A stretch of DNA of 64,000 bases from Emergomyces orientalis (GCA_002110485.1 MOWL01000049.1:434001-498000), one strand, 5' to 3'. Shown: positions 44,946 to 56,911, counted from the stretch's first letter. Numbers and translations: made by a program. The notes: generated by a model from the sequence alone, not told the origin.

Positions 44946-45589
44946 CATACATAGCTATCTTCTTGCAGCTTTTTTCAGAACAGACAGGGCTCAAAGCATT
45001 GTCATTTATTTGCAGGTAAGAGTCACTCAGACCAGAATGTCTGTTTCTCCAAAATCAAACATATTACAGATTCTAAATCTGTTGTCATAGTCAATTCTGA
45101 TCATGCATAGAGCATCCTCATTGAGTGTTGTTGAAAGATATATAGATAAATAAATTATAATCACCAGTTCTTCTCTGTTCTTTTCCTCTTTTCATAAATT
45201 GCTCATTTCCATTCCGGTATGAAATGGTTTGGGGAGGTTTGTAACCATGTGTCAACCCATGAATGAGAAAGACCAGTACCGATTGTCTCATGACAGAACC
45301 AGATTCCCTGTGAATGTCAACTACTGGAAGCCCATGAAGAATAGTATACAGACCTAGAATCTGCTGCGATCCTGGAAGGGGTCGCTTGTCTTGATAATGA
45401 GAACTTAGATTGGGCTGCTGCTTGTGGGGAGTGGGACTGCTGCTGACGACGAGGTCTCTAGTCTCGGGATTTTGCAATTCATCCACTCAGCAAGGTTCAG
45501 TTGTGGGTACAATCAAGTCTGAGAGTTTTGTTACAGCTTCTTTTCATCTTTGATGCCGCTGGATCACATTTTGCGGCAGCGGTGGCACA

Positions 45590-46150
45590 CTTGTCACATC
45601 TATTGACAGTCAGCGAGACCTGCAGAGCAAAGACAGATGGAACATATCACTCTCAGAGCAAGATATTTGGTATCTGATAGTAAGCAATTGTATAGTAGAA
45701 TGATTGATATCTTCACAGCTCTGAATTTGGTGAATAAGAAGATTATGATCCAATTCTTTCATATCAGCAGCTTTGATTTGGTCAAGAACTGCAGTGCATA
45801 TTAAAACCACTTGAAGACCTGATTCTCAGAGAATGTTATAAAGAAATCATTTGTACTTTTTGTGTCTGACTGAAGTCTGTATTATCTTCAGCACATGAAC
45901 AGCTTCTATAATGCTTTTTGTCTGAGCATCTTTCAAGCTTCTCTGAAGCTTGAAATTCTCAATGATGCAGACAACCTTATCTCAAGCTTCATTAGTCTGA
46001 AGAGATTTATGGCGCGAGGGACATTCTCTACATAAGATCAGTTATTGATTTTTCATTATTGATGAAAAGTTAGTTTCAATATTAATGTAAGTTTTAATGC
46101 ATAACTGGTGAAAGAATTGATGAGTTTGCAAAGAGATAGTACTAGACATT
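45590..46150 (-). pseudogene. Unidentified minus-strand ORF relic with Cys pairs
   Basis: The minus strand reads MSSTISLQTHQFFHQL, then CRECPSRHKSLQTNEA, stop, DKVVCIIENF, and LICTAVLDQIKAADMKELDH to about 45610, with stops that are mostly TGA. CREC and CDKC (near 45570) could be parts of a zinc-binding module. A neighbouring minus frame at 45118-45486 may be the displaced 3' part. I do not recognise the family. Confidence 0.35.
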
Positions 46151-46662
46151 TCTTCACTTTTCTGAAAGAATTCAAGAAGCATGTGATATTAATGTGATAG
46201 TGACTAACTCTTGATAATAATTTTTTCTCACATCAATCTTTCATCCCTGCTCTTCAGTGCTATCACATTTCATTGATATTATGAGATGTGGTCCTCACGC
46301 CTGCATGACATTTGTATGCTTCACAACAAGATGGTTGTGTCATAGATTACCTGAGAAGCTAATGCTCAAAGATCTAGGCCAATTAGCCTATCACACCTCG
46401 CCCCACTGATCAAGGGTAAACAACTTCATGCAAATCACCCATTCTCACTCAGTTTATGTCTCATCACCAGACCTCGCAGACTACCACTTAAGACGACATC
46501 GAGTGTTTAATATTAGCACTCAGATTCAGTGAGGTTTCTGAAACACAAGTTTCTTGTGAATCTAACTCAAACTGAATGAGCTCTCTTTTAACTGTCTGTC
46601 AATTCTCACTCTTTCTTCTTCAATTATAAAGATCAAGCTTCACCATTTTCTATCTTCTTAAA

Positions 46663-47736
46663 ATGGCTCATCATCAAATGATGCCCAGAATCAATAAACC
46701 TAAGTGTCAAACATCAATAGTTGCCAGAAAATGCCAGACATCTGAAGACAAAGATAATATCTGAAACATTCTTACTGTATTTGAGACTGACTTGTTATAG
46801 AGACACAAGTTAAGTGAGTTAAGAGAGAGCAAGAGAAACAACAATCAAGACTCTACTATAGAAGCGCGTGTCTAAGTGATAAAAACACTTCTGTATATGC
46901 ACTTTCTCAATTGTATGATGGTGATATGAAATTGATTAATTGAAGCTATTGCAGAAGCCTCCCACCTGCACTCACAATCAAGAACAGAGTATAAAACCAA
47001 ATTATAAACAATCTTGTGAAGATCAAGCACTCTCCTCCCTCAAACAACCTTGATTGTCTACGAGCCTAGCTATTGATATTTTTGTGGAAAAGAAACATGA
47101 TATTGCTAACTGGAAGAAGATTGATCTGATTGAATATTGATGCAAGAACAATCACTGGCCTATAAACTATTTTGAAGCACAGTCTGAAGAAAACATGAGT
47201 CATCTACTTACAAAGAAAAAGTCAACAGCTTCTGTTCACTGCAAAAACTCAATCTTGAGTCTCACTACAGGCTTCAACACATCCACTGATCAAGAATCAA
47301 GAGATGAAAAGAGCATCAAATACAGAAACACTATCTATAAAATTGTTCTTGCCATCAAAGACAGCTTTATGACTGAATCTGAACTTGAAGTAACAGAAAA
47401 AAGTAAAGAGATTTGCAGAATACTACTTAATAAGAAACTGATGATTTCTGAAGACACAATATTTCAGAATAATCAGTTTCAGAAGACTTGTCAAAAGCTA
47501 CAGACTAAAAATGAATCAAGAGTTGTTCAAGATATATCTCAGTTGATTGTCTCTTCAGCAGAGACATTCACTACATGTAGCACTAAGAATTTAGAGTGTT
47601 TGACTGAAAGTGTCAATGAACAGTGAACTTTCTTCATTGTCTTCTGTGAATCATATTCACAGTCTGATTATATGGTTGACTTCAGCTGTTCTGTGTTCAC
47701 AGAAGATCAGCTGAAGAAGTTTAAGCTGTTTCTTGA
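46663..47736 (+). pseudogene. DUF7924-like protein pseudogene, 5' part (split by family E element)
   Basis: The plus-strand sequence matches a protein family very common in Eurotiales (DUF7924, PD-(D/E)XK-like). Clear blocks are WKKIDLIEY, stop, CKNNHWPINYFE, then MSHLLTKKKSTAS from 47195, RILLNKKLMISEDTIF, VVQDISQLIVSSAE and LECLTESVNEQ, stop. The stop stands at a conserved Trp (TGG to TGA). The last block FTEDQLKKFKLFLD is cut at 47736 by the LTR. The 5' section from ATG 46663 has several stops and a frame change, so the start is uncertain. The gene was damaged before or after the insertion; this order is unknown. Confidence 0.75.
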
Positions 47737-47982
47737 TGTAACAGACCTATGCCAAAGAGCTCGGCACTAATATAGGTCTTATATAACAAAAAGTAGAAAA
47801 TGTTAAGAAAAGGAAAAGAAAAGGAAAAGCATTTGAGTGTGAACACATGAGATTCTTTTATGAGTCTGGCAGGACAGATAATCATATTTCCGATTGGCGT
47901 GGCCGCTAGGTCGGCAAAAACCATGGAGCTTCCATTGGCATGCGAGCGGAATGGTCTACTAACATGGGTGTAGCTCATCACA
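47737..47982 (-). repeat. 3' LTR of family E element
   Basis: 246 bp, TGTAACAGAC...CATCACA on the plus strand. Confidence 0.92.
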
Positions 47983-50900
47983 TTAGCCCCCCCCTTCTCT
48001 CGAGCTCAGCGCCTCCCATCGATCAAGAGCCGCTGTCTCGGACAATGCCGAACCCGCAGTCCATGATGGGCGATCATAGCCCACCCATTTCATGAGGTAT
48101 TGTCGGCCGCGGCCACAGAGTTGTTCATCCAGTATCTCTTCGATCTCCCATTCAAGCTCGTTGTCCTCCCCCATGATGCCTGGCGGCTGCCAGTCAGAGA
48201 TTGTTTGAGAGGGGAATGGGTCAGTGGCCGCTCAGCATAAGAGATTCATATGAAAGACATCATGGATACCAGAGAGAGTGTTCAGGCAGTAGTTATGACT
48301 GCCTAGAACTTCCAGGACTTCATATTTCGCGTGTCGGTAGTCCAGCGTGCGCGATGGGTGTGTGGTTCAAATGTTCTTGAGACTGAGCCAAACTAGATCG
48401 CCAATCTTATACTGTTCAGTGGGGTCTCGTCATACATTGGCTTGATCTTCTTGGTCTTGTTTGGCGCTCGCCATTGATGCTTCCGCCCAGTCGCGGGCGT
48501 CTTGGAGCTTTGTTACTATATTATCAGCGACCTCAATGGGATTGCGTGGGTTCATTGAGAGTTGTGTGAGTTCTTGAAGATCTAGTATTTTCATATTGTA
48601 GTCATGCATGAGAAAGAATGGGCTCACACCAGTGAAGACTGTGTTCCGGCCATTGATTGTGACTTCCATGTGAAGGAGTAGGTCATGCCAGTCATCTTGC
48701 AGATAATTACAGAACTTACAAAGATAATTCTTTACTGTCTGTATTGTTTGCTCTGAGGAACTGTCAGTCTCTGAATGATAGACAGTTGATAGATGATATG
48801 TGATCTTCAGTAACTGGCAGATTCTCATTCATAGAGTGCTTACAAACTGTCAGTCTCGGTCTGACACAATTGATCTTGGCAGTCCATGCATTCGGTAGAA
48901 TGGGCTTTGTAGAAAAGCTTCAGTAACCTGTTCTGTATCTATCTTATTGCAGGGTTCTAGTATTACACTCTTGCTTAGACAGTCAACAATAATCATGATG
49001 TTCTTGCATTTTTTGCTCTCAGAAAGGTTCACTGCGAAATCAATGACAATATCTCACCATATTCAGTCTGGAATGTTGAGTGGTTTGAGAAGGCCTTTCT
49101 GACAGTCCTTCCATGAGATGACTGACAAGCAGCAATTACAGTTTTAAATGAAGTGTTGAATGCTATTTGAGATCTCAGATCAGTAGAACTCTTGTGATAT
49201 CATTCAGTATAGCTGTTCACAGCCCAGGTGGCCAGACATGCGTGAGTCGTGCGTCTCTTGCATGATTCGCGTGCGTAATGTTTCAGACTGCGGGACTCAA
49301 CATTGTCCACAGAATTGGAGGGTGTTATTGTTGTCAATGAAGCATTCAGATATGTCAGTTCTCACGTGTAGTTCTGGGGGGAATCAGGGTGCCTTCCAGT
49401 GTACAGTATCAGTGAGAGCTTGAAGCTGTTCGTCAGCAAGAGCTGACAGGCGCCACAGCTTATCTAGAGATGTTTCAGAAGGCGCTTCAGAGAGTGTCTT
49501 GAAAGGGATGTCAGAGACATCAGCAATGTCAGAGGTGATTCGGAGTGAGAGTGTTCTGACTACTGACACACAAATGGTTCTGTGTGCAGTCTTATCATGA
49601 TTAATCAGTATTCTCAGGTCCAAGATTCGGTGTTCATGGTTGATCCAGCGGGTGTCCACTGCATTGAATGGCATGTCTTGCTCTCATCAGGAGAGTGCGT
49701 CCGCCATGGAGTTCTCTGAGCCGGGGCGGTAGTGTATTGTAAAATGAAAGCGGCTAAGAAGCTCTGACCAGTGCATCTGATGTTCTGTGAGCTTATGAGT
49801 GGTTGTGAAGTGCTTGAGATTCTTATAATCAGTTATTATCTTGAACTTCACAACACTGTGAAGCTCAGAGTCCCATTCTTCAAGACAGTGAATTATGATG
49901 AGAAGTTCTTTGTCATAGATCTCATAGTTACACTCAGCAGAACTGAGTTTCTTGGACATGAAGACACATGATTGTAGAACATCTTCATCATCATATTGCA
50001 GTATGGCTCCTCCTGTAATGTAACTGGAGGAGTCAGCTTCCACAATCATGTTGCAGTCAGAATTGAATGTCACTAGTAGAGGTGTGCTGATGAACATCTT
50101 TTTCATTTGTACAAAGGTGGCCTCGGCGGCTGCTGACCAGTGGAAGACTGATTTCTTCTTGATGAGCTCTGTGAGCGGTCAGGCAATCTCTGAGAAGTTT
50201 TGTATAAATCACTGATAGAAGTTGACAAATTCAATGAAGCTGTGTACACTCTTCACAGTGCATGAGGCTTCTCATTCAAGAATAGCAGAGATCTTTTCAG
50301 AATTCATCTGAATGTTCTTACCTGCTTCTATGATGAAGCTCAGGTATTTTGTAGTCTTAACTTCGAAATCACATTTGTCTATGTCTATCAGCAGGCCGGC
50401 TTCACAGAGCCACTGTAACACCTTCTGAACATGTTCTTGATGCTCTTTTCGGGAGCCATCGGTGAAGATAAGAATGTCATCCAGATACACAGACACGAAC
50501 TCATTGAGGAAATCTTGCAGTGCTCAATTGATATATTTCTGAAAGGTGCTAGGGGCGTTAGCTAGCCTGAACGGTGTGACTACCCACTCAAAGAGACTGT
50601 ATTGGGTCTGGAAAGTGGTTAGCCATTCGTCACCTTCAGCGATGCGGATCTTATGAAATGCAGCAATCACATCCAGCTTGGTGAACCATTGAGCGCGCTT
50701 GATGCGAGTGAGTGTCTCATTGATGAGGGGTAGAGGATATCAATCCTTCTTCGTGAGGTGGTTCAGCCCTCGATAGTCTACACAAAATCAGAGCCCGCCG
50801 CCTGGCTTCTTGGCGAATAGAATAGGAGCTGCGGCGGGAGAATTGCTAACGCGTATGAACCCTTTGTCTAGTAGATCATTGAGGGTCTTGTGGAGGAGAA

Positions 50901-51711
50901 GGAGTTCGTCTCGAGACATGCTATAGAGAGGCCCCCATGGGGGTTCAGAAGTCTTGCTGTCTTGCTTCTCTAGTTCAATTGTATGATCTACCCCAGGCCC
51001 TTGTAGGGGAGGTAGGTTCTCAATGGCATCATCTTTTCAGAAGACGTCTAGGTATTCATGGTATTGGCGCGGGAGCTTTGCACGGGGATCAGTGTGTTTA
51101 GTGGTGGTGAGTTTGTCGAGCGCTTTCTTAATGTCAGCCAAGCTGGCTGAGTAAATTGCCATGCAGTCCCACTGCATGCAGTTCTGTCAGGAGTTCTTTC
51201 AGAGCAGTTCATAAGCATTCGCGGAGATCTGCTTGAGATTCATGATGCTATGAACATCATTCTTGTGTACATGATCTTCATTAGGGAAGATGAGCATTCT
51301 GTTTCAGATGTTCAAGAGAATGCTCTGTTCAGCTAATCAAGAGATCTCTAGCATGAGATTGTAATCTAGATTCTCTACCTCATATGCATAAGCATTCTCT
51401 TGTCGGTGCCCGCCGACGTCTATATCTAATTTCACCATATAACAGGCGTAAGCATCTTTCGGGCCGTCGAATCCAGTGAGGAGTCGGGGCTTGGGTAAAG
51501 AGATACACTGGAGGTTACAGTGTTTTACAATTGAAGATTTGATCATTGCATAATGGCATAGACCGCTGTCTACCATGGCATTCATATTGTACATGCTATC
51601 TATCACAGTAGATACAAGAATCACGTCCATTGTCATATTTTCTTCAAATTGTTGTCATCCAATCTTCTCTAGCTCCTGTCAGCAAGTTTTCGCAGGAGCT
51701 AGTCTTTTCCC
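47983..51711 (-). pseudogene. Family E pro-pol relic with chromodomain
   Basis: Minus strand. Protease about 51636-51337 (MVDSGLCHY, a DSG active site kept). RT with YLDDILIF (about 50490). RNase H 50106-49687 (VEADSSSYITGG, RPGSENSMADALS). Integrase 49032-48430 (VDCLSKSVI, IVSDRD, SSSEQTIQ). Chromodomain 48174-47983: EWEIEEILDEQLCGRGRQYLMKWVGYDRPSWT with its aromatic residues intact. Nonsense codons, mostly TGA, separate the open pieces. Entry from gag is by the -1 signal at 51711-51669. Confidence 0.85.
51669..51711 (-). promoter_or_regulatory. -1 frameshift signal at family E gag/pro junction
   Basis: On the minus strand, heptamer G GGA AAA (plus 51705-51711), then 2 nt and a 10-bp perfect stem CTAGCTCCTG/CAGGAGCTAG (plus 51693-51702 and 51669-51678) with a 14-nt loop. 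Gag ends TAG within the stem; the -1 frame continues into protease. Same architecture as family D, with compensatory stem changes. Confidence 0.75.
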
Positions 51712-53000
51712 TGTCTTGGAGCTTCCATTGAGACACTCTCTTCATTGTTGCTCAAATCCTCTTTCACTATGGTGTGGTTGATGCGGACTCTCTTAGGTGG
51801 AACATGGTCAGAACGGCAGTTGGCAGCAATGTGGCCTGTACGCTTGCAATTGATGCAGACTCTGTGTTGTTGTTGATCGGCCGCCTCTTCAGCTGTCAGT
51901 CCAGGGACTCGGAAGCCCGGTCGGGCAGCAGAGACTCTAGCTTGAGCGTAGGTGTTTGAGTCCACCCAATCCATTGCATCTGTGTTGTTCCTGGTCGCCG
52001 GCATGTTGGCAGCTGAAGTATAATGTCTACCACCATCTGTCTGTATGCTCTTCAGCTTTGTGAGACAATCATCCAATCTTCATAATTGAATGCAGAATGT
52101 CTTGTAAGTGAAGACTTCTTCAACACTGACAAGAATCTTCAGCAGTTCAAATGTCAAAGCTTTCTTCAGCATGCTGATCTTCATTTGATTCTTTCAGAGT
52201 TGGCCTCCTGCTTCTAAGATCTTAGTGTCAAAATCAGGTAAAAAGATTGTAAGAGAGGTGTTCCTCTGGCATGCATTCTGCAGCCAGTCTAGTGCCTTCT
52301 GCTGTGTTGCTGTATCCTTGAACAAGATATCAAGGTGTTTGAAGATGTTTTCAGGCGTGCGAAGTGATGATTCACAGGTTTCTATTCATGGGTGGAACTT
52401 CTGTCTGGCGTGATCCTTCAGTCAGCTGTACACATACCATTCTTGATTGGTCACGGAACCAATGGCATCTTCATTCATATCTAGCTTCGCAAGCATCTCC
52501 AACTTCCACGGCGAGTATAAGATGAGGTCAGAAGCGTCGAAGTACATGAAAGTGCCTAGACATTCTTTTGATGATTGTGCTGTGCTAGACTTCATTGACA
52601 CCTCTACAGGTTCTGCTGACAGAGGTGTTGCGGCTTCCGCGGCAGGGGTCTGACTTGTCAGTTGTCACTGGATCTCTTCATATTGACGTTGCTGGTTCAT
52701 GTGCATGTCAGTGATCTGCTGCTGCTGCAGTTTCAACATTGTTCAAAGCCACTGTGGCATCTCATTGGTGTTCGCTGCCATTGAGGGTTCGCCGATATCA
52801 TCCATGATGGCTGACAATGTTGTGTCTTGGAATTCTTTGCTGGAGGATTCTTCAGGTTCAGAGAAGTATTCATATGAAAACTTCATACATCTGGAGTATC
52901 AGAACTCTCAGGTCTTTCACTGATATGTCTCTTTTGTGAGATCTAGTTGCAGGGCCAAGACAATTGATGAGCAAGCTTCTTCTATCTAGTAGAGATTCAA
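51699..53000 (-). pseudogene. Family E gag relic
   Basis: Minus-strand frame ending at 51699 with a CCHC knuckle CINCKRTGHIAANC (about 51860) and a Lys/Glu-rich tail. Upstream, toward 53000, the frame is broken by TGA codons; the start codon is not resolved. Confidence 0.7.
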
Positions 53001-53088
53001 TGACTGCTAGCTAGTCATCTTCTTTATTTCTTACATGTTGTTATGTGTTTGGATAGTTGAATAATCATTCCTCATAAGAATACAAATG

Positions 53089-53100
53089 AATGTTTTCTAA
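53089..53100 (-). promoter_or_regulatory. Self-priming primer site of family E element
   Basis: The minus-strand sequence after the 5' LTR includes TAGAAAACATT, perfectly complementary over 11 nt to AATGTTTTCTA inside that same LTR (plus 53160-53170). This is the Tf1/sushi self-priming arrangement rather than a tRNA site. Confidence 0.6.
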
Positions 53101-53101
53101 G

Positions 53102-53347
53102 TGTAACAGGCCTATGCCGAAGAGCTCGGCACTAATATAGATCTTATATAACAAAAAGTAGAAAACATTAAGGAAAGGAAAAGAAAAGAAAAAGCATTTG
53201 AGTGTGAACACATGAGATTCTTTTATGAGCCTGGCAGGGCAGATAATTATATTTCCAATTGGCATGGCCGCTAGGTCGGCAAAAACCATGGAGCTTCCAT
53301 TGGCATGCGAGCGGAATGGTCTACTAACATGGGCGTAGCCCATCACA
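53102..53347 (-). repeat. 5' LTR of family E element
   Basis: 246 bp. It is the 5' LTR because the element lies on the minus strand. Confidence 0.92.
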
Positions 53348-53965
53348 CTTGACAATAATCTGAATTTCTACAGCTTCTTCTTTCTAGTCATCTTCTACAT
53401 GTACTTTCTCTTCTTGATCAGTGAAGTAAAGGGTACCATCACACTCAACATTGCTGACCAGCAGAACACACACAGCATGACCCTTGCTGTGAGGGGCGTC
53501 ATTGAACTGTTCAAACTTGTGAGACAGAAAGAAGAGATTAATTACAAGATCTTAGCTTTCTCAATCTCACATGATCACAGAACAGTGAGAATCTACAGTC
53601 ACTATACAGTGATTGAGAGAAACAAGACTTTCTTCTATCATTATCTCATCAGAATGTTTGACTTTATGAAGCTTGACAGCAGAGAGAAGTGATCTGCTTA
53701 CACATTTACAAGAAATATTTATGAGAAGTGAGTATCAGATCATTTGAAAAGAATTCACTCTGCTATTAATAAGATCTTTTCTGAAGTAAATTTTGATATT
53801 TCACTGTCAGAAGTTGGACTCTCTCAATCAAATGTCTCATACTTTTTGGATGAGGATAACAGCCAACTAAGTCAGGAAAGCTGTGCAGCATCAGCAGAAG
53901 TTACACCCAATACTTCCTTCACCCAGCAGACGCAGGTATTGAAGCGGCCAAGGAGGCAGAAATAG
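53348..53965 (+). pseudogene. DUF7924-like protein pseudogene, 3' part
   Basis: Continues the frame cut at 47736 (after the CTTGA repeat): NNLNFYSFFFLVIFYMYFLF, SEVKGTITLNIADQQNTHSM (family CEVKCG...DIADRQNAHSM), LAVRGVIELFKLVR, ILAFSISHDHRTVRIYSHY, then two TGA stops near 53690 and a C-terminal Ser/Gln tail ending RPRRQK at TAG 53963. The E-V-K triplet would be part of a PD-(D/E)XK nuclease core. Dead because of stops and the insertion. Confidence 0.78.
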
Positions 53966-54568
53966 GGTGAAATATCACAGCCCTTTCCAGAATATTATCA
54001 TTTGGATTATTCTCTATGTGGTATGTCAGCTTGTGTCAGTGAGTCAGAGTGCGGCTGGAGTTCAGCCAATAGGAAGAGCTTCCGCTCAACGCACTTTCGC
54101 GGATAAAAAGTTTGCGTTAACGCTGGGCTGACGATTCTGCTGCAGCCTAGGACATAAGCGATATGCCTCAACTATGTAAACGGCATCTGGGGTTGGATGG
54201 AGTTGGGAGCATGGAGGTTTATGCTGCCTTCCAAGGGCATTCTTTCAGCGTCTTTAGATTGTGTAGAGCTCGACCTTGCTTGCTGGTGATATGTCCTGCC
54301 ATCATGGTTAACTTGCTGGGGACGCCGAGCCGTGTAAGAATTTGCGGAATTTTTCACCGAGGAATAAACCGGATTCTAAAAAATAATGTGATAAATCGAA
54401 TTCGCGCACGGCCTCACTCATCTAACCCCTCCGATTACACTTGTGCTCAAAAAGAGCCCGATCCAAGCGCTCGCTGATGTGCTGCATGATCCATGTCATC
54501 CTTGTCCAATTAACCAGCGCCACATATAACCCCGGTTGCTGAGCTGAGAAACACCGCGTTTCCACCCA
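53966..54568. other. Intergenic, no gene seen
   Basis: No supported gene. An open frame 54163-54477 starts at ATG but has unusual composition and no motif. Confidence 0.35.
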
Positions 54569-54841
54569 ATGATTGGCTCTCAGCTGAGGGATGAACGATA
54601 CCTTACCCCGGAGCATAGAGCCAGAATTAGGCAGAACAGCATTGTTCTTAACATGAAAAGGGGTTCCTTCGTATATGCTTGTTTCTTACTTTCTCTTTAT
54701 GTCACGGTTATTGATATTCGTGTCCTTGGTTTGTCACGTGCTGTTTCTCTGTTAGCAACATTTCTAATGGTTCTTTGTGTGAACATGTGGCTATTGGAAA
54801 GGGACATCGCGCGAGCAAGAAGAGAAAAAAATGCAGTGTGA
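54569..54841 (+). CDS. Possible small membrane protein
   Basis: 90 codons from ATG 54569. Two hydrophobic segments (FVYACFLLSLYVTVIDIRVLG and AVSLLATFLMVLCVNMWLL) are followed by a basic tail (RDIARARREKNAV), as in a two-helix membrane protein. No family is recognised and there is no homology evidence, so it may be a chance frame or an exon of a larger gene. Confidence 0.3.
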   Translation: MIGSQLRDERYLTPEHRARIRQNSIVLNMKRGSFVYACFLLSLYVTVIDIRVLGLSRAVSLLATFLMVLCVNMWLLERDIARARREKNAV

Positions 54842-55389
54842 ACTGATGATAAGTTGATGAGGCAGCTGAATGAAATAGAGGATGGATGAATGAGAAGAAG
54901 AGGGAGGACTGCACGTGTTGCGTTGTGTTGAGTAAACGGCGGAGTGAAGAGACATTAGATAACATAACGTTTTTCCTTTGCCGCGAGCTTATATATACCA
55001 TATGAAAAAAATCCTGAAGGGTCCATTAACGCAAACACAAAACAGAAAATCCATTGACAACTTGAAGGCTGACAAAGTTGCCCATAAGAGCAAGTCATAT
55101 TTGCCTTCCTTGTTCTGAGAGCGATTGATAAACACATTACAAAGGGCTCACCAGGGCGCTTAGGTGTGATTTGCCAAGCTGACTGCGCATCAAGAGCAAA
55201 AAGGCACCACATAAAATACATGAAGAACAAAGAAAATGAAAAACGTCACAGAGTGATAGATCCATACTGAAAAGGTTCAAAACACCGCCAGATTAAACTT
55301 TGAATGGCCTTCTTTATAAACACTCAGATTTCAGCTTTCTTATCGCGACCTGAAAGCGCATCCTGACCGTCAGTCGTTGAGCCTCATAA
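54842..55389. other. Intergenic, no gene seen
   Basis: No convincing frame; presumably the 3' untranslated region of the minus-strand gene that ends at 55390. Confidence 0.35.
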
Positions 55390-55965
55390 TCAGATTTGTT
55401 GTACCATTGACCGCGCCATGTTGAGCTTTGAGTTTTCAACAATCCCTCTTTCGACGAGTTTAGCGATTACGCGCACAGTCCAGCCTTGGCAATTCTCCGT
55501 AACGGCTTGCCGACTTGGCGCTCGAGGTGGGGGTTCTTGCTCTGCAATCGCTTTCACAACTGTAGCCTGCTGTTCGGTCACAGTGGCTAGGTTGTACATG
55601 TTCAAGAATGTTGCTGACACCGTGATGTCAATCTGGATATGTGAAGGCTGGTACTGCATGAATTCTGCATCGCCCTTGACTTGATACACCCAACCGGCCT
55701 GTCCTTCACGGGCGACGAACAACGACCAATGGAGCGGTTCATCAGGAGCTTGTGACTGCTGAACAATCGCGACACGGAGAGAGGGCTGTTCAGTGCCTTC
55801 TGGCAATTCGCCTGAAAGAAAAACCTCAGTCCATTCCTGCACGCCTCTTTTTCTCGTAAACTGTTTCCCGTTGATAATGCAGAACTCCGAGACGCCGATC
55901 CGCCTGATCAGAGTGTCAGAAGTCGGGTACCCAGACATATCCTGAAATTTCAGCATCCGTTCCAT
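55390..55965 (-). CDS. Uncharacterised fungal protein, DUF6914-like
   Basis: An undamaged minus-strand frame of about 190 codons from ATG 55965. Blocks LRVAIVQQSQAPDEPLHWSL, GWVYQVKGDAEFMQY and ENCQGWTVRVIAKLVERGIV match the layout of a widespread Pezizomycotina family (HWSL..., a Gly-rich strand, NCQ-W-...-L near the end), which I associate with DUF6914. Function unknown. The start is uncertain: upstream the frame stays open to 56010, and a GTGAGT...TTTCAG pair (51 nt) at 55941-55991 could be an intron removing the 55965 ATG. It has no transposon-like damage. Confidence 0.6.
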   Translation of the reverse strand: MERMLKFQDMSGYPTSDTLIRRIGVSEFCIINGKQFTRKRGVQEWTEVFLSGELPEGTEQPSLRVAIVQQSQAPDEPLHWSLFVAREGQAGWVYQVKGDAEFMQYQPSHIQIDITVSATFLNMYNLATVTEQQATVVKAIAEQEPPPRAPSRQAVTENCQGWTVRVIAKLVERGIVENSKLNMARSMVQQI

Positions 55966-56010
55966 AAGTATAGAGGCTCCGCTAAAACTCACCTTGTATA
56001 AGGTTTGCAA

Positions 56011-56911
56011 GCTCCGAACAAATTAAGGTTCACGACTTCGAGCGATGTTCTTCTTCCTTTTTTTTCTTGAAGGTTATGATTTTGAGTTTTGGATTGATGC
56101 TCAAAGGAGGGACCTCTCTTTCATCTTTATAGTTTTCAACCCACTCGCACTCTTCATGACAATATAAGCGCCCACGATTAGTGTGAAACCGCCAACGGGA
56201 ATAAGCCTTTTTCAATCTAGCTTTTCACATTGTATGCTGGGCTCAGCGTCCCCATCCGTCGATCGTAACCCAATCAAATAGTTTTAGTCAGGTCAACTTT
56301 CTGCCAGACCTGGCGCCTCTATGGTCTGTGTTTGGCTCATTAAGCGCCCAGACCAGCTCGCCAACAATAGGTTTTATCCCACGAGCGAAAGAAAGGATAC
56401 CACTGGTCAGTCTATTGCATTGTCGGATCCACAGTTGCAGCAAATGGAGTAACCTGTGTTCATTGGTGCCAAACAAAGAGTTTCAGTGATAGTACGCGCT
56501 ATACGCATCCTTGACAACCCAGAGTGACTTGTATGACTGGGAGTAAGATGCTCAAGTTGTTGAAACAACCTTGGAGTGTTTCCAGCCATTCCCTGCGAAC
56601 TCGATCCCCAGGAGGTCCGTGGAATTCCAGGTGTAAAAAGACGGGCCAATCATCATTCAGATGGTTTTATTTGTTCGTTCATTGCTGTTGGATGTCTGAG
56701 TGGTTACATTGGTTGCTATTTACTATGTTCTGTGTCCAGGGCGCTAGTCCGTAATAGGAAGCCATGCCGCCCACAATTGCAAACTCGAGCCAGTGGAGTG
56801 GGCACGTGCCACCAGCCAGGCCAAGAGCCTTGACAGCCTCTGGTCTCCAACTTTGGAACTTCACCTACCTGCACCCTCGCATTCAAAATCGCCCTCAAGT
56901 TTATCGCCACG
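56011..56911. other. Gap with weak minus-strand frames
   Basis: Minus-strand frames at 56030-56215 (basic, FHTNRGRLYCHEECEWVENY) and 56288-56649 have no recognised family. The first could be an upstream exon of the DUF6914-like gene. No claim is made. Confidence 0.3.

Larger units (their letters stand above)
47737..53347 (-). mobile_element. Family E chromovirus (Ty3/gypsy), full length, mutated
   Basis: 5,611 bp on the minus strand with 246-bp LTRs at 47737-47982 and 53102-53347 and a perfect 5-bp duplication CTTGA (47732-47736 and 53348-53352). Minus-strand order: gag with knuckle (about 53000-51699), protease, RT, RNase H, integrase, chromodomain (ending 47983), purine tract (complement of TTAGCCCCCCCCTTCTC). 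The two LTRs differ by about 14 transitions. Most stops are TGA. Removing the insertion and one target copy (5,616 bp, a multiple of three) keeps the host frame. It is related to family D in domain order and in its frameshift signal. Confidence 0.93.

Noticed and set aside
7934..53347. Idea that TGA encodes Trp in this genome
   Set aside because: The intact host genes and element B use TGG and CGA at conserved sites and end at ordinary stops; TGA appears only in damaged copies.
54163..54477. Plus-strand frame of 104 codons
   Set aside because: No recognisable domain and skewed composition; chance frame likely.
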